Shown one piece after another: positions 1 through 11,600 of a stretch of DNA of 64,000 nucleotides. Where the stretch lies: NCBI GenBank assembly GCA_019096065.1, contig JAGUCH010000001.1, forward strand, positions 9,858,001-9,922,000. The letters are read 5' to 3'. The position numbers and the translations under genes are program-made. The notes below the pieces were generated by a model. It had not been told where the DNA came from, did not search any database, and saw only the letters and a list, made by a program, of their open reading frames with translations. How positions within the stretch are numbered: position 1 is the stretch's first letter; each line of letters starts with the position of its first letter. This stretch comes from Paracyclopina nana (taxonomy: Eukaryota > Arthropoda > Copepoda > Cyclopoida > Cyclopettidae).

Positions 1-88
1 CGAGTATTTCCAGAAGTTTTAACACAAACTTTTGATTTCAAAGTGTACAGAAATCTACGGGTCAGACTGTATATGTCGAGCTGGGGAA

Positions 89-194
89 GCCCGGTTCCAA
101 CATGGAATATCAGCATAGTTTGGTAAACCAGTTAAATCAGGTCGAGCTGAACGCGCAAGCTAGCCGTGACCTAACTATGCTGATTTTCCTTCTA
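89..194. mobile_element. Truncated MITE copy (GCCCGGTTCCAACA family)
   Basis: The segment begins GCCCGGTTCCAACATGG and matches the left two thirds of the complete element at 20756-20907, including the GGTCGAGCTGA and GACCTAACTATGCTGATT stretches. The right inverted terminus is missing here, so this is a decayed or truncated copy. The rest of 1-404 shows no coding potential apart from a possible splice acceptor at 404. Confidence 0.7.
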
Positions 195-445
195 TTCCAC
201 CCTTTACACAGGTGAACGCTGGCCTTACCAGCAGTTCTGACCATTCACACTAATATTGATCGGACTTAATATTAAAAGCAAAAAATTGGAGACTTTAATT
301 TGGAGCGTACTTATTCTCGAATGGACCTAAATTAGCGCGGATACGGTGAATGCGCCGGCTCAATGCTAATTAAAATGGGTGACATTGTGTTCCCTTAATT
401 GTAGGCCTGTCCACGTGGGGTCGCAGGGTGGGTCGAAAGTTTGAC

Positions 446-3400
446 ATGCAGGTCAAAGTAAGCGATCCTGAGCGGCTTGAGTACGTCGTCACCCCGCACA
501 GTCCTGCTGACTCGCTCCGATCCCCGATTTGCTCAAGCGTTGATGCAGCAGTGACCCGATGCGATGATGCGTGGTCCTCGTCCTCCCGCGATCCCCCGAC
601 CAACTTGAAGCGACGCGTGAGCCGGGTGGAATCCCTCAGGAATTTGTTCTTCAACAGAGGCCACGGGGAGGCCAGACGGTTTCTGCTGAAGCAGCGAACG
701 CGTTCGGAGGAGAAGCAGAAGGTGGACAAAGCCACGGGGACCGATATGGGCGATTTTCACGCCGACTTCGCCGACTTCCTTGCCATCAGCGCCTCCCGTC
801 TCGACGACATCTACGACCTCGACTCCGTCAGCCAAATCAGCGCGATGGACTCGGCCTCCCAGATCGGCTCCTCCGTCATCGCCGAGTCGGCCACGCAGAC
901 ACGGCCTCGGCCCATCTTTAGCTCGGATTCCAACATTCATCGGTCGGTGGCCGAGACGAGGCCGCATCCGCCACCGAGAGGCCAATTCCCATACGCGTAC
1001 ATCCGATCGAGGCTGGCCGTGTTGCCGGAGGAAGGCCAGGTATCGCGTCGCGAGAGCATGAACGCCCACGATGGCTACGCGATGCACCAGCAGCCTCCGT
1101 CGACGGCCAAGTCGGAATGCGGTTATTTTGAGGCCGAGGCCGTGCCGCAATCGGGCAGCGTCTACACCAGCCTCCGCGCGCGAAAAAATGCCCTGCGGCG
1201 CAAGCGCTCCTTGTCAGTGGCCGATTTGCCCGTCCGGGGCCAGTCGAAGCCGACTAATTCGCTGAAGGCCGAGGAATCGGGTTACGACTCGGACGCCAAG
1301 AGTTCGCCCAGGGGATCAGTGAAGAACTGTGACAGCAGCAAAGACTCCTCGAGCAAAGACACGGAAGACTCGTTATCCTCGGGCTCCGAGGACTCGGGAG
1401 CCCAACTCAAACAACAAGCATGCGCGCAACCTCAGCCAGCAACGACCATCAAGAAGCCTCCGCGAAAGAGCAAGTTGCCCGAGCCCGTGGCAAATTTGCT
1501 CGCCGCCCCGCACCCTGCCAACCGGAGGTTCATCAAAAACGGCGATGCGTCTGAGGCCGAGCCCAACCACTTATTGCCTAGCTTGTCGAGCAAACGCTTC
1601 AAAATGTTCAGGTTGACCAAAGACCTGAGCGGGGAGCTCGGCATCATCATCAGCAAGAAGAGGCACCCCCGCAAAGGCACCACTGGCTACGTTATCGCTC
1701 ACATCGAGCCGGGCGGACTTGTAGAAAGGTATGGCTCGTTTAAATACAGATAACTCCTGCAAGCCATGAAGTCGCTTTTGGCCAGGCCTATTGAAGTGAT
1801 GAAAAAAAACCCGCTATGCCTTTATCAACTTTTTAGTTTCATGGATAGTTGCAAAGTTGTATATAGGAAAGCTCAAAATCACAGTTTCCAATTATATTCC
1901 GCTTTCAAAACTTGTATAACAGTTCGAATCCCATGCAGTATGCCTTAACTTTTTTCTGATTTCATCATCTGGCTTTAATAATGTAATGTAATATAATAAA
2001 TTACATGAAGTTTCCAAATCTCAGTGGATAGAGAATTGGACTATTACTCCTACTATCTGAGATTCGATCTAGGTTGTCCCTTCCCTTTTTTCTAACTTCT
2101 TCGGAATTGGTATTACATGGAATATGAGGGAATTACTCAATATGCCTCAAATTTGTTTCCTGGGCCATGAAGTATATAACATCCCCCAAAATGCTTAGAA
2201 AGAACTGTGTTATAAAAGAGCTGAGTCGGATCGGTAAACTGAATTATAACATCGTGAAATCGTATTGCAGTTTATAAAAGGCTTTATATGGATTTTAAGT
2301 TCATCCTTGTTCGACAGTGAATTCACTAGAAAAAATCCGGATTGTTTTTCATTTATAACAATTGATTAGCTGAAGTATCATCATGTTTGTACTGCATGGG
2401 GAGTTATTTCTGACACTTTCCTTGCTGCTTTAGCTACATGGCTTTCGTCATCTTTCCTTATCCTTTGTTTCAAGGCTATTAAGAGTTCATACAAAGTGAA
2501 ATTGTTTGGCAATGAAACTTATTTGTTGCGTACTTTCCAATCTACTGCTATAGTATTTTTGAATGTTCTGGAGGGTTGACTTTTAAATGCTAATAAGAAA
2601 TATTCAAATCAATCCGGATCTTTTCGGCACTGAGTTTTTAATTTCTTTGGATACGTAGTGACGGCAGGTTCCGTTTGGGTGATGAGATCATCAACGTGAA
2701 TGGCAAGTCCTTGCGTGGACTCACGATGGAGGAGGCGAAAGCCCTGCTCCGAACGTGCGGCCCCGAAGTGGACATCATCCTCGCCAGAGATGATGGCGGC
2801 GACTGCATACAGGAGCCCGTCGTCGTCGGTCCTGTGGAGAGGCGAAGGCGTCGGAAGCTGCCGCTGATTGAGCGTCCTCGTTCCGCTCCGCTCCATGTGC
2901 AGCATCCTGACTCTACCGGCGGCTTGAGGACGGTCATCAAGATTGGCAGCAACAGCCAAAGCATCGAGCACCATCATCACCACATTCACCACCACTTGGG
3001 CCGCGGTGCATGCGTGGATAACACGCCTTTCATGACCCCCGCGCACTCTGTAGAAAACTTCTACGCCCTCGAGGAGGAGGACGTGGGAGACGAGGTCTCC
3101 GTCGCTGGTACCGAATACAGCGAGACGACGAGCGTTGCCAGGTCCTACACTATCAGCCATCAGGTAAGACTCATTGATCACCATCATAATCGTGCAACGC
3201 TACAGCTTGCGTGCTTCCAGAAATACCGCGGCCTCTACAGCATGCCGACCACGCCTACCCCATGCATGGACAACAAGAAGCGGGAACCACGGCAAAGTGG
3301 CCACCAGCTCAAGGCATCGATGATCCCACGCATAAGGCCAAGGTCTCTGTCCGTGTCCGTTCACACGGTGGAATTCGAAAAAGGCCACGGGAAGAAGGGA

Positions 3401-3822
3401 CTCGGATTTTCTGTGGTTGGCGGAATCGACAGCCCTAAAGGCTCCATCGGGATCTTCGTGAAAACCGTCTTTTCTGTCGGTCAGGCCGTGGAGCAAGGGA
3501 CCATTAAAGAAGGTATGCAGTGGTCTGGCCAAGTCGCATCATCTCATTTTCTATTCGCAGGAGACGAAATCCTTGCAGTCAATGGGCTCGCTCTTCAAGG
3601 CATGTCCCACGCCGAGGCCATTTCAGCCTTCAAAAATATCCGCTCGGGAAAGGTCGTTCTGCATGTCGCTCGCCGGGATGCTACTATCAGAAGGTAGCCT
3701 ATACCCATGCTCATTTGTCTTTGCGCTCACTGCGCATAATGGCCAAATGTTTCTCTCTTCGCAGGAAGTACAGGACGTCCTCATGCGACGATTTGGACGC
3801 CTACGAGGAAGAAACCAATTAG
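446..3822 (+). CDS. Two-PDZ scaffold protein (IL16/PDZD2/big bang-like), 3' part
   Basis: Five exons read in phase: 446-1728, 2659-3163, 3221-3512, 3561-3693 and 3765-3822 (756 codons from the ATG at 446). The first ~400 residues are Ser/Arg/Asp-rich and look disordered. PDZ1 starts near residue 395 (FRLTKDLSGELGI), is split by the 930-nt intron 1729-2658 and ends at VDIILARD. A His-rich linker follows. PDZ2 runs from VEFEKGHGKKGLGF to VVLHVARRD. The carboxylate-binding loops read ELGI and LGFS. Family members are cytoplasmic scaffolds that bind C-terminal peptides; spacing and sequence resemble the C-terminal PDZ pair of IL16/PDZD2 and Drosophila big bang. A strong acceptor ends at 404 and the frame stays open upstream of 446, so the true start may lie outside the window. 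Introns 3164-3220 (57 nt) and 3513-3560 (48 nt) are multiples of three without stops and could be retained in frame. Confidence 0.82.
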
Positions 3823-3935
3823 CTAGTCCCAGAATCAATGCTAAACGCAGAATTGCTCATCAAATTTGACTTGTATTCTTTACCTTATTATTTTTGTGAA
3901 ATACAAATACCTTTACGTATCAATAGTGTTCTTGA

Positions 3936-4110
3936 TATTCCTCCGCGACTTCGTTTTACTACGTTATAGGGTAACGCGTAGAGGCATCAGCTGACCCCAT
4001 TTTGTTCAGTTCATGGGGATTTCTATGTAGTGAATTGAACAAAATGAGTACAGCTGATTTTCTCTACGGTTCACCCTATTACGTAGTAAAACGAAGTCGC
4101 GGAGGAATAT
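3936..4110. mobile_element. Hairpin MITE
   Basis: The segment is almost one continuous palindrome: TATTCCTCCGCGACTTCG at the left returns as its reverse complement at the right, and most of the interior pairs as well. Weaker mirrored similarity (ACGTATCAA) continues a few bases outside. It carries no coding capacity and lies about 110 bp downstream of the PDZ gene stop. Confidence 0.8.
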
Positions 4111-4737
4111 CTAGAACCCTACGTATCAAGAGTCAGGACCAGCAGATTTCACTTCCAAAAATTTCCATAACCTGCCTTAAATTATCAGAAAGTGCCCAAA
4201 TTGCATACTTTTTTTAAAAAAAGACAGAACTTATCTAGGAGCTCTGTTGAAGACGCGTGAGATTAGCCCGCTTGCTTCCATGACTGACACGTCGCTTGAG
4301 CTCACACGCTATGTAGTAAGAACTACTAGCGCCACCTAGGCTAAGACAAACAGATTTGGTGATTTTAGCATGCAAAACTTGCGTCAAGAACTCACTTACG
4401 AGACCCCCCTGGACTAGCATTGCTTTTCGCTGAATCACTCAACTGAATGCTGCTTCTAGCTTACCAAACAAGAAAAGCAAGGTGATTAGAAATTTTGAGC
4501 AGTAGGGAACAAAAGACAAGCATAATGCAATAGATGGTGCTGAATTTTTTTTGGCGTGCATGCATTCATGCGTCGCAATTGCCAAAAAATAGCACATTTG
4601 GAAAAACAGAAACAAAACTGTTTTTGATACTTTAGTTACCCAAATAGCAGATAAAGTGAAAGGGGTTGGATGTGTCCGGGCCTGAGGCCTAGATACGTTC
4701 TCTGCACTCAGGGTGGACTCAACGCTTCCTTTTAGAC
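4111..4737. other. Non-coding stretch, no gene seen
   Basis: Only short AT-rich ORFs without splice context are present. A motif near 4390-4418 (AACTCACTTACGA followed by CCCCCCTG-like sequence) recurs near 18426-18450, suggesting two scraps of a dispersed repeat. Confidence 0.5.
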
Positions 4738-4779
4738 GAGGGGCCTCTACCACTCTAGTCTACGCGCGGTCTCCTCATG

Positions 4780-5047
4780 TGGTCCAGGATGTTGACCAAG
4801 GAGATCACCTCGACGAGAGTGGTGACAAGATGATCCTCGAAGCGTGGACTCGATCCTGGAGAGGCAAGGGAGATCCTCGACGTCAATGACAAGAATCTCT
4901 TGAATGCCAAAGTAACAGAGAATAAAAGATGCTTTTGAGATCTTTATTCTTAGACATGAAACGTAATACTGCGCAAAAAAAGGTGATGCGCACGCAGGCG
5001 CAACAATACAATCATATCACGCAACTTCCCCGCACCATCCTGCTCCA
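4780..5047 (-). repeat. 3' LTR of the BEL/Pao element
   Basis: 268 bp, TGGTCCAGG...CCTGCTCCA on the plus strand, apparently identical to 16388-16655. It is the 3' LTR because the polypurine tract adjoins its inner edge at 5048. Confidence 0.95.
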
Positions 5048-5068
5048 GTTTCTCTCCCCCCCTTGGAA
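5048..5068 (-). promoter_or_regulatory. Polypurine tract
   Basis: On the minus strand AAGGGGGGGAGAGAAAC directly abuts the 3' LTR. This is the expected primer for plus-strand DNA synthesis. Confidence 0.85.
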
Positions 5069-5076
5069 GATTCAGC

Positions 5077-8000
5077 CTATTCGCGCAGGCTTAGAGGCAT
5101 AGCTTCCAAGCTTAGGTTTTTCCCGGAGACGTGGAGTTTACTGCCCAGGTCGTTTGAGGTGACCGAGACTACTAAGTCAGCCAAAATTTGGATGCCTTGG
5201 CAGTGCAATAAGCAGGCAAACAGGTGTTCATTCTTTAAAATGAAGTAGGGCACCTCATGATCTGCGGAGACATGGCCGACTGCTTGACAAGTGGTGCACC
5301 TGGCAATGACGTGAGGGCATACGGCGATGGTGTGCTCTTCTTTCTTCTGACATCTAGGGTAAATGCACTTCACTTTCTTTTGAGCGCAGTGCTCTTTGGC
5401 GATGTGCTCCACGCTTCCACATCTGGGGCACTGATGCACTCCATACTTGCCAGATGCGAAGATCCTGTTGACAGCATCTTGGAGGTTGACATATTCCAAT
5501 GGTTTGGCAAAAACCTCTTCCAATGCGGACTTGAACTGAGGGCATATTGCGTCAGGATCAAGAGCATGGAACTTTCCAAGCTGGCCAAACTTGGTCAAGA
5601 GCAATGCGCCCGAATTGGTGAAGCAGGAAGGTTGTGCCAAATGGAACTTGGTCCATTCTGGAGGAGAGCCCACATCGGGAAGAAGAGGTGACGCTGATCC
5701 AAAAGGCAAGGCGTTGAAGCCCACACTTCGCAATTGCTCACCAAATCTTGGTTGATCTTCAACCAATGCCAACAAATGGTGGATCAGTGGTAGCACATCA
5801 GCTTGAGGTCCCAAGTTGCAGGACTGGGCCGCTGCCACAGCCATGGCCACCACGAGAATGATCCCCGAATAGTGGACTAACTTGATGTATTCAATCATGT
5901 GCCTGGGCCAATCTTCCACTGGTGCTGCGAAGTCATCCACAAGATGATTCATTTCTACGTCAGCGTAGTCTGGTTTTTTGGGCTTGCCGGTAGATTCAAT
6001 GTTTTTCAGTGCACAAGGAACATGTGGCAGTCTGAGGCGGTGAGCGACATAGGACACATTATTCAAAATGGATCCAGGCTGCACTCCTGGCTGCGGAAAC
6101 GCAAGGACTGCCACATTGGTGAGATCGACTACATTTTGCATGACTACTCCAAGACTTTCCAGGCGACGGTCAGCCGCTAAGCCGAATTGGCACTTCACTA
6201 CTTCTTTAGAGGTCAGCATGTCTACAATTTCCTCTGGCAATTGCAACTTTTCTGGCTGTTGGTTAACTCCCGGGAGGTTGACACAAATGACCGCGATTTT
6301 ACCCGTCAGTGAGGCCAGCGTGACTGTGGTGACGCCATTCGTTGGAGTTTTTCCTGCTTGTTTGAGGATGGCCGTTTGGACTCGGTTCCAAGGGGTGTTG
6401 TAGACCGAGCAGAAGTTGTATTTATACACATCTTCCATGAACGCGGCGAAATCTTCTTCAACGACGACTGGAGGCGTGGCATCATCCAAGACAAGCATGT
6501 TGACCGGACCATTCTTCCTACAATCAAATCGGCCTTCTTTCCCTGCCACATCAATGGCAGCCTCCCTCAATGAGTATTGTCCCAACACCTTTTCAATCTT
6601 GTCCAGGATTCTTTTGTCCTTTTTCTTTACATAAGAGCTGGACAATTTGCACCTAACGTCAGTGCACTTGACGGTACCTTTGAGGGCGATGTCAAAGGCT
6701 TCTTGGTTGTCCCGCATTGGGTGAAGCTTTGGGCAGCAGAATTCCCTGATGTAGGCATCTTTGGGGAATGGTGGATAAGCTTGTGGAGCTTCATCTGCTG
6801 CCAATGCGGCCCTGATCCGGAATTGGGAAGCTTCAGGTTGAGGGAATGCCGCTTTTTGTTCCGCCATGACTGCTTGCTCTGGGCTGAGCTTTACGAGGTC
6901 CCTGAATCTGGTGAGGACTTCTGGAGTCGGGTTTTCAGGGAGTTCGGCCTTGGCTAAAGCTCCAATAAGGCCTTCCATGATGTCATCCTGTTCTTCATCC
7001 ATTGCCTGGGCTGCTTCCATGCCTTCCAGCCTGACTTTTCTCAAACATCTGGCTATCATTTTCCAGTGCTCTTTGGCCCTGGCCCTCTCAGCTTGGGGAA
7101 GAGCTGGCAGGTAGACTGGAGTGCGGTTTAGCTGCATCCAGTAAGTTGTTCTGGCCGAGATGAGTGGATACAATTCAGGGTAGGTGAGGCTGATGACTTG
7201 AAGTGGGGCCATTCCATTCTGGAGGCTGACGAGCCTAAACATCTCCTTATTGAGTGCCTGCAGTGGTCTGACGAGTCGTTCTCCTTCAGATCTCGTGTCT
7301 GAGATCAGCTTTTCGCCGTAATCTTCCATAGGTCCCATGATGTGCGTGGTTGGGCTTCTCAGCTTCTCAGCCATCTTGTCCGGATCCATGGCCAGCAATT
7401 CGTTGACATAGTAGACTGTGGCCTTAAATTTGTCTTCCATGGCGAACCTTTCCAATTCCCAGTCTGCCACCCTGGAGTCAGATGCGCCCGCAGGAGATCC
7501 GACAGCGATTTTAAACTCTGAAAGCAACGCAATTTTTTGTTTTGACCAAGGAATAATAGATTTTTTATCGTTTTGGGTTGGCGCATTGCTATTTCCTTGC
7601 GAGGCAACATATGGTTCCATGACGGCCACGGATTCTCCTCTTGCCGCAGCAGCAGCCACCCTGTCTTCTGCTTCGTATGGCATAGGTTGGTCTTGGCCTG
7701 TCGGTTCTAGCAGTACATCGTCATCCTCTACTGTCACCACCCGTCTGCCTTCGTGGACGATAGTAACATCATTGTTGTCCCCATCCTCCTCCAGGCCTCC
7801 ATCCGATGACTCGCTGAGTTCGACAACTTCTCGCTCAGGCTCAAATTCAACCGTGACTATTCTTCTTGTTGATGATTTTCGACGCGCAGGTATGTCTTTT
7901 GGCGCTCGTCTTGGTTGGGCTCTCGGTGGGGGATCTATCAATTCGTCAGGGCTGGATGTTCGTCTTTGAACTCGTCTACTCAGCTTTGACTTGCTCCTCT

Positions 8001-8283
8001 TGTGGTTATCCTTTTCTGAGACTGTGGAGCTAAGCGAAGACGCAGAGAGCATTCCTTCATCTTCCTTGCTCTGACCTCCCCCCGTTCCTTCTTCGGCTTC
8101 TTTTGCGTTCAGCAAGGGCTCGTGTTTAGGTTTAGCAATGCGCCTCCCCTTAACAATTGAATTAGCAATACGCTTATTACCTGAAGAATGGTTCGTCGAT
8201 GGTCCTGCTTGTGGCTCGAAATCATCCGATGATGAAAACCCGCCTTGGGTCGAGTAATTTTCTCTTGGGTTAGAATTAGCCAT
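5077..8283 (-). CDS. Retrotransposon ORF3: exonuclease-like domain plus zinc knuckles
   Basis: The frame is open from 8412, but the first ATG is at 8283, giving 1,068 aa. It lies between pol and the polypurine tract, where an env would be. The N-terminal ~290 residues are Ser/Glu/Arg-rich and low complexity, then a mostly helical segment. Roughly 5833-6504 encodes a region that aligns by eye with RNase D/WRN/EXD2-type 3'-5' exonucleases: GKIAVICVNLPG, then LPEEIVDMLTSKEVVKCQFG, AADRRLESLG and VVDLTNVA, then a terminal EYIKLVHYSGIIL helix. The motif I D-x-E position reads Y-N-T and the motif III Asp position reads Val, while the motif II Asp in AADRR remains, so the fold is probably catalytically dead. 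The C-terminus has Cys/His knuckles (CPRCG...C, CTTCQAVGH...H). No signal peptide or convincing envelope TM is seen. A spliced or subgenomic RNA would be needed for expression. The exonuclease assignment is inference. Confidence 0.75.
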   Translation of the reverse strand: MANSNPRENYSTQGGFSSSDDFEPQAGPSTNHSSGNKRIANSIVKGRRIAKPKHEPLLNAKEAEEGTGGGQSKEDEGMLSASSLSSTVSEKDNHKRSKSKLSRRVQRRTSSPDELIDPPPRAQPRRAPKDIPARRKSSTRRIVTVEFEPEREVVELSESSDGGLEEDGDNNDVTIVHEGRRVVTVEDDDVLLEPTGQDQPMPYEAEDRVAAAAARGESVAVMEPYVASQGNSNAPTQNDKKSIIPWSKQKIALLSEFKIAVGSPAGASDSRVADWELERFAMEDKFKATVYYVNELLAMDPDKMAEKLRSPTTHIMGPMEDYGEKLISDTRSEGERLVRPLQALNKEMFRLVSLQNGMAPLQVISLTYPELYPLISARTTYWMQLNRTPVYLPALPQAERARAKEHWKMIARCLRKVRLEGMEAAQAMDEEQDDIMEGLIGALAKAELPENPTPEVLTRFRDLVKLSPEQAVMAEQKAAFPQPEASQFRIRAALAADEAPQAYPPFPKDAYIREFCCPKLHPMRDNQEAFDIALKGTVKCTDVRCKLSSSYVKKKDKRILDKIEKVLGQYSLREAAIDVAGKEGRFDCRKNGPVNMLVLDDATPPVVVEEDFAAFMEDVYKYNFCSVYNTPWNRVQTAILKQAGKTPTNGVTTVTLASLTGKIAVICVNLPGVNQQPEKLQLPEEIVDMLTSKEVVKCQFGLAADRRLESLGVVMQNVVDLTNVAVLAFPQPGVQPGSILNNVSYVAHRLRLPHVPCALKNIESTGKPKKPDYADVEMNHLVDDFAAPVEDWPRHMIEYIKLVHYSGIILVVAMAVAAAQSCNLGPQADVLPLIHHLLALVEDQPRFGEQLRSVGFNALPFGSASPLLPDVGSPPEWTKFHLAQPSCFTNSGALLLTKFGQLGKFHALDPDAICPQFKSALEEVFAKPLEYVNLQDAVNRIFASGKYGVHQCPRCGSVEHIAKEHCAQKKVKCIYPRCQKKEEHTIAVCPHVIARCTTCQAVGHVSADHEVPYFILKNEHLFACLLHCQGIQILADLVVSVTSNDLGSKLHVSGKNLSLEAMPLSLRE

Positions 8284-8679
8284 TTTGACGTGTTGACACG
8301 TTGAGTATTCGTACTTGAATGACGAAATGACAACAAAACGCCGGGTGGTCGCTTCGTCGTGCAGAGTTGCCAGGTGTTGTTGGCTATTTTTGTATTTACT
8401 GACTTTTACCAATCTCGTCGCCGTATTGGCAACAAAAGGTTTCTTAAGGCAATATTTGTTTTAAAAGCTTCGAAATGTTTTACTTTTATTGTATCTCATC
8501 CGAATGCAAAATTGTAACTGCTAAAAATTCCGCGCGATGAGCAACTCAGTGGCGAGGCGCATTGCTGAAATCTCAGCTGCCAATCTGGTAACTCTCCTAT
8601 CGCGTGTGCGCGGAACGATATAGCGGGTTCTCGCGCAACCTAGTGAATAACAACAAGATTACATACAATCAAAACTCGC

Positions 8680-11600
8680 TCAACAAAGATCTGGAGTGGG
8701 TTGATTTTTCCTTTTTCTTGTCCTCGACGATATTGGTCCCTGAAACTCCTCTTCATCCAGCATGTTTGTGATCGGGATTGGTTCCACGTCCTCCCATTCG
8801 TCTGATCCTTCACCCTCCTCCGCATTCGCGTCCTCCACATTTCTTCCCTGTTCTTCCTGGTCGAGATCTTCCGGGCCTGGGAGTGGTATGAGGAAGTGGA
8901 TGGGTCTTTCCATATATTTGTACACCACTCTGCTCACTCCATTTTTGTCCTCTTCAGTGACAGCGTACTTTACTACCACTCTCCTGACTCTTCCATCCGC
9001 ATTGACGTATACTTTGTCAACTATGCCAAGCTTCCAGGAGCTTCTCTTCGAGTGCGCTCTGGGATCTACCACGACTACTGGGTCTCTTTCTTTGATGTTT
9101 TTTACGAAGGTGGTCCACTTTTTTAATTTGTGGAGTCTTGCCAAATAACCTTGAACCCAGTACGTCCACACCTCTTGCATGCATCTTTCCAATGTGGCGT
9201 ACTTCTTTGGAAGGGTGTCTATCTCTTCTGGATCTATTGTGGGCAGTATCTCTCCCCCCGGTGAGCGTGTTAAAAAGTGGTGTGGCGTGATAATGTGGCC
9301 CGAGAGAATTGCAATCGGCCTACTGTTTACCATGCTCTCCGCCCTTTTGGCTACCGTTATGAATTGGTCGTAAGTGAGGAGTGTTTCGCCAACCACTTTG
9401 TACAAGGCTCGCTTCCAATTTTTTATAGCTGATTCAGCTGCTCCATTGCAGTTTGGCGCATATGGGGGCGAAAATGTCCAAGTTTGGACTCCAATTTCAT
9501 TTGCTGATTGGCGGATGGTGAGCCAGTCCAATTGGTTTAGTTTAGCGATGAGCTCTTGGTGACGTGGATTGTACATAATCTCTATTCTTGCCCTTTTCAG
9601 ATTTGCACCTTGATCACTCCTGATTGACATTGGCACTCCTGTCCTCGATATCATGCGATCCAAGGCATTTCTTAGCGAGTACGCTGTCAAGTCGAGAGTG
9701 ATTTCGACATGGATGGCCCTCGTGTCATTGCATATTGCTAGAAGCACATACACCTTTTTTCCAGCCTTGCCATACTTGATGTAGAACGGGCCTGCAAAGT
9801 CTATTGATATTTTCCGGAATGGGAACACTTCTGATGCTGGCAGCAGTTGTTTAGGCAGCGGTGCCATTAATTGTTGCATTGTTTTTCCTCTTGCCACTAT
9901 GCACATCGCACATGTTGAGGATATCGCCGAGAAGATCTTCGAGGCCGCCTTGACATAGTACAGTTTCTGGAGCTCAGCCTGGAGTGTGATATTGCCATAA
10001 CCATGGCCCATTGCATCATGTATGAACCAACATACTTTTTCAGCGTATTGCTTTGGGATGACCAATCTTGATTTTCCTATCCATGTTGGCTCTCCAGTAT
10101 ATGTTCTGCCTTTCATGCGTATTTCTCCGTATTGGCCAATGAAAATATTGAGCGATGCAAGTTGTGTTTTTTGTGGCCAAGTTTTGTGCTTGTAAAAATA
10201 GGAGAGCTCTTCGTCGTATTGATGCGCTTGTGCAATCCCTATGATTTTTGCTTCTGCTCTTAACTTAGTTGTTATATCAGGTTCAATAAGTGGCAGTTGC
10301 GGTGGATCAAGTTCTTCTCTTGGTTTGTTGGACCATTGTAGCATAAATGCCACTCTTCTCACTAATTGCCGATAATTTAACGTCTCTGGCTTGTTGACTA
10401 TGTTAGTGATCGAGGCCGTTTTCCAGAGTTGCCATGCGTCATCTTGCTTTTCATTTTTTATGAGATGTTTAGGAATTTCTCTTGTGCCAGCTCGCAGTGC
10501 GTTAAGTTCCAGAAGTGCAGTGGAAATCTTTGCAATGTGGTCAGTGGCTTTGCCCTTGATTGACGTTTGAAGCACTGCTTTTTCGTCGTCATTGATCTCT
10601 ATTTTCTCATCTGGATATTCTTCTGGAGGTCCAGTGATCCAATGTGGGCCATGCATCCAAAGCTGATTTTCCACCAATTTGGCCGTGGTCAAGCCTCTTG
10701 TCGCGAGGTCAGCAGAATTGTCCTTTCCTTTGACATGTCTCCACCTATATTTGTTCGTGATTTCGAAGATTTCGGCAACTCTGCTACCGACAAACTGCTT
10801 CCATGTTCTACCTGGTTTGCACAGCCAAATGAGTACACACTTGGAATCCGTCCACAAGTGTACTTGATCATATGGATCCATGGTGTTTTCTAGCAGTCTC
10901 AGCATATATGCGCCCATGAGCGTGCCCAGCAGCTCCTTTTCAGGGATGTTTCGTTCTGACGATAACGAGCAGAGTCTCATTTTTGACATGATGAGTGTTG
11001 AAGTCACTTCATTGGACGCATAATGCACTACTTCATAAGCACACGCAGCATAAGCCATATTGCTTGCGTCAGTGAATATGTGAAGTATTCTCCGGATTGG
11101 GTTGCTTTTGCGCAGTGCTCTTGGGAACTGAATGATTCCTACGTTTTTTACATCCTGCACATAAAGTTTCCACTGCTTACAGATTTCCTGTGCTAGAGGT
11201 GAGTCAATCAACTCCAAGTTTGTGTCCCACGCGACAGGTGTAACAGCTCTCATGACGCACGTTGCTTGGATGAGGGCTTTGGGCTTCAGTAGGAGGGGTG
11301 ATAGCAGCCCAAGCAGATCAAACAACCTAGGAGTGTATTGCGTCATGATGCGGAGTGTGAGTGGTTTTCCTTCAAATGGGGTGTATGATGGTGGTTCAAA
11401 GTAAATTGCGTCTTTTGTCAAGTCAATGAACATGCCAAGAGCCTTTGTTTGTAGGTGGTCCGAGTCTTTTACATGGCATTTTGTGGCTTTCCAGTCGTCC
11501 GGCAAGTGGGCAAGCACATCCGGATTGGAGCACGTCCATTTTCTCATAGGAAGGCCCGCTTTTTCCATGATCATTATAATGTGATCAACTGCCAATGCGG

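Noticed and set aside
533-1150. 205-codon minus-strand ORF opposite the PDZ gene
   Set aside because: Shadow of a GC-rich, biased coding exon; the plus-strand frame has clear PDZ domains and matching exon phases.
5077-8412. An env glycoprotein in the retrotransposon
   Set aside because: Position fits, but there is no signal peptide, no C-terminal membrane anchor and the C-terminus is made of zinc knuckles.
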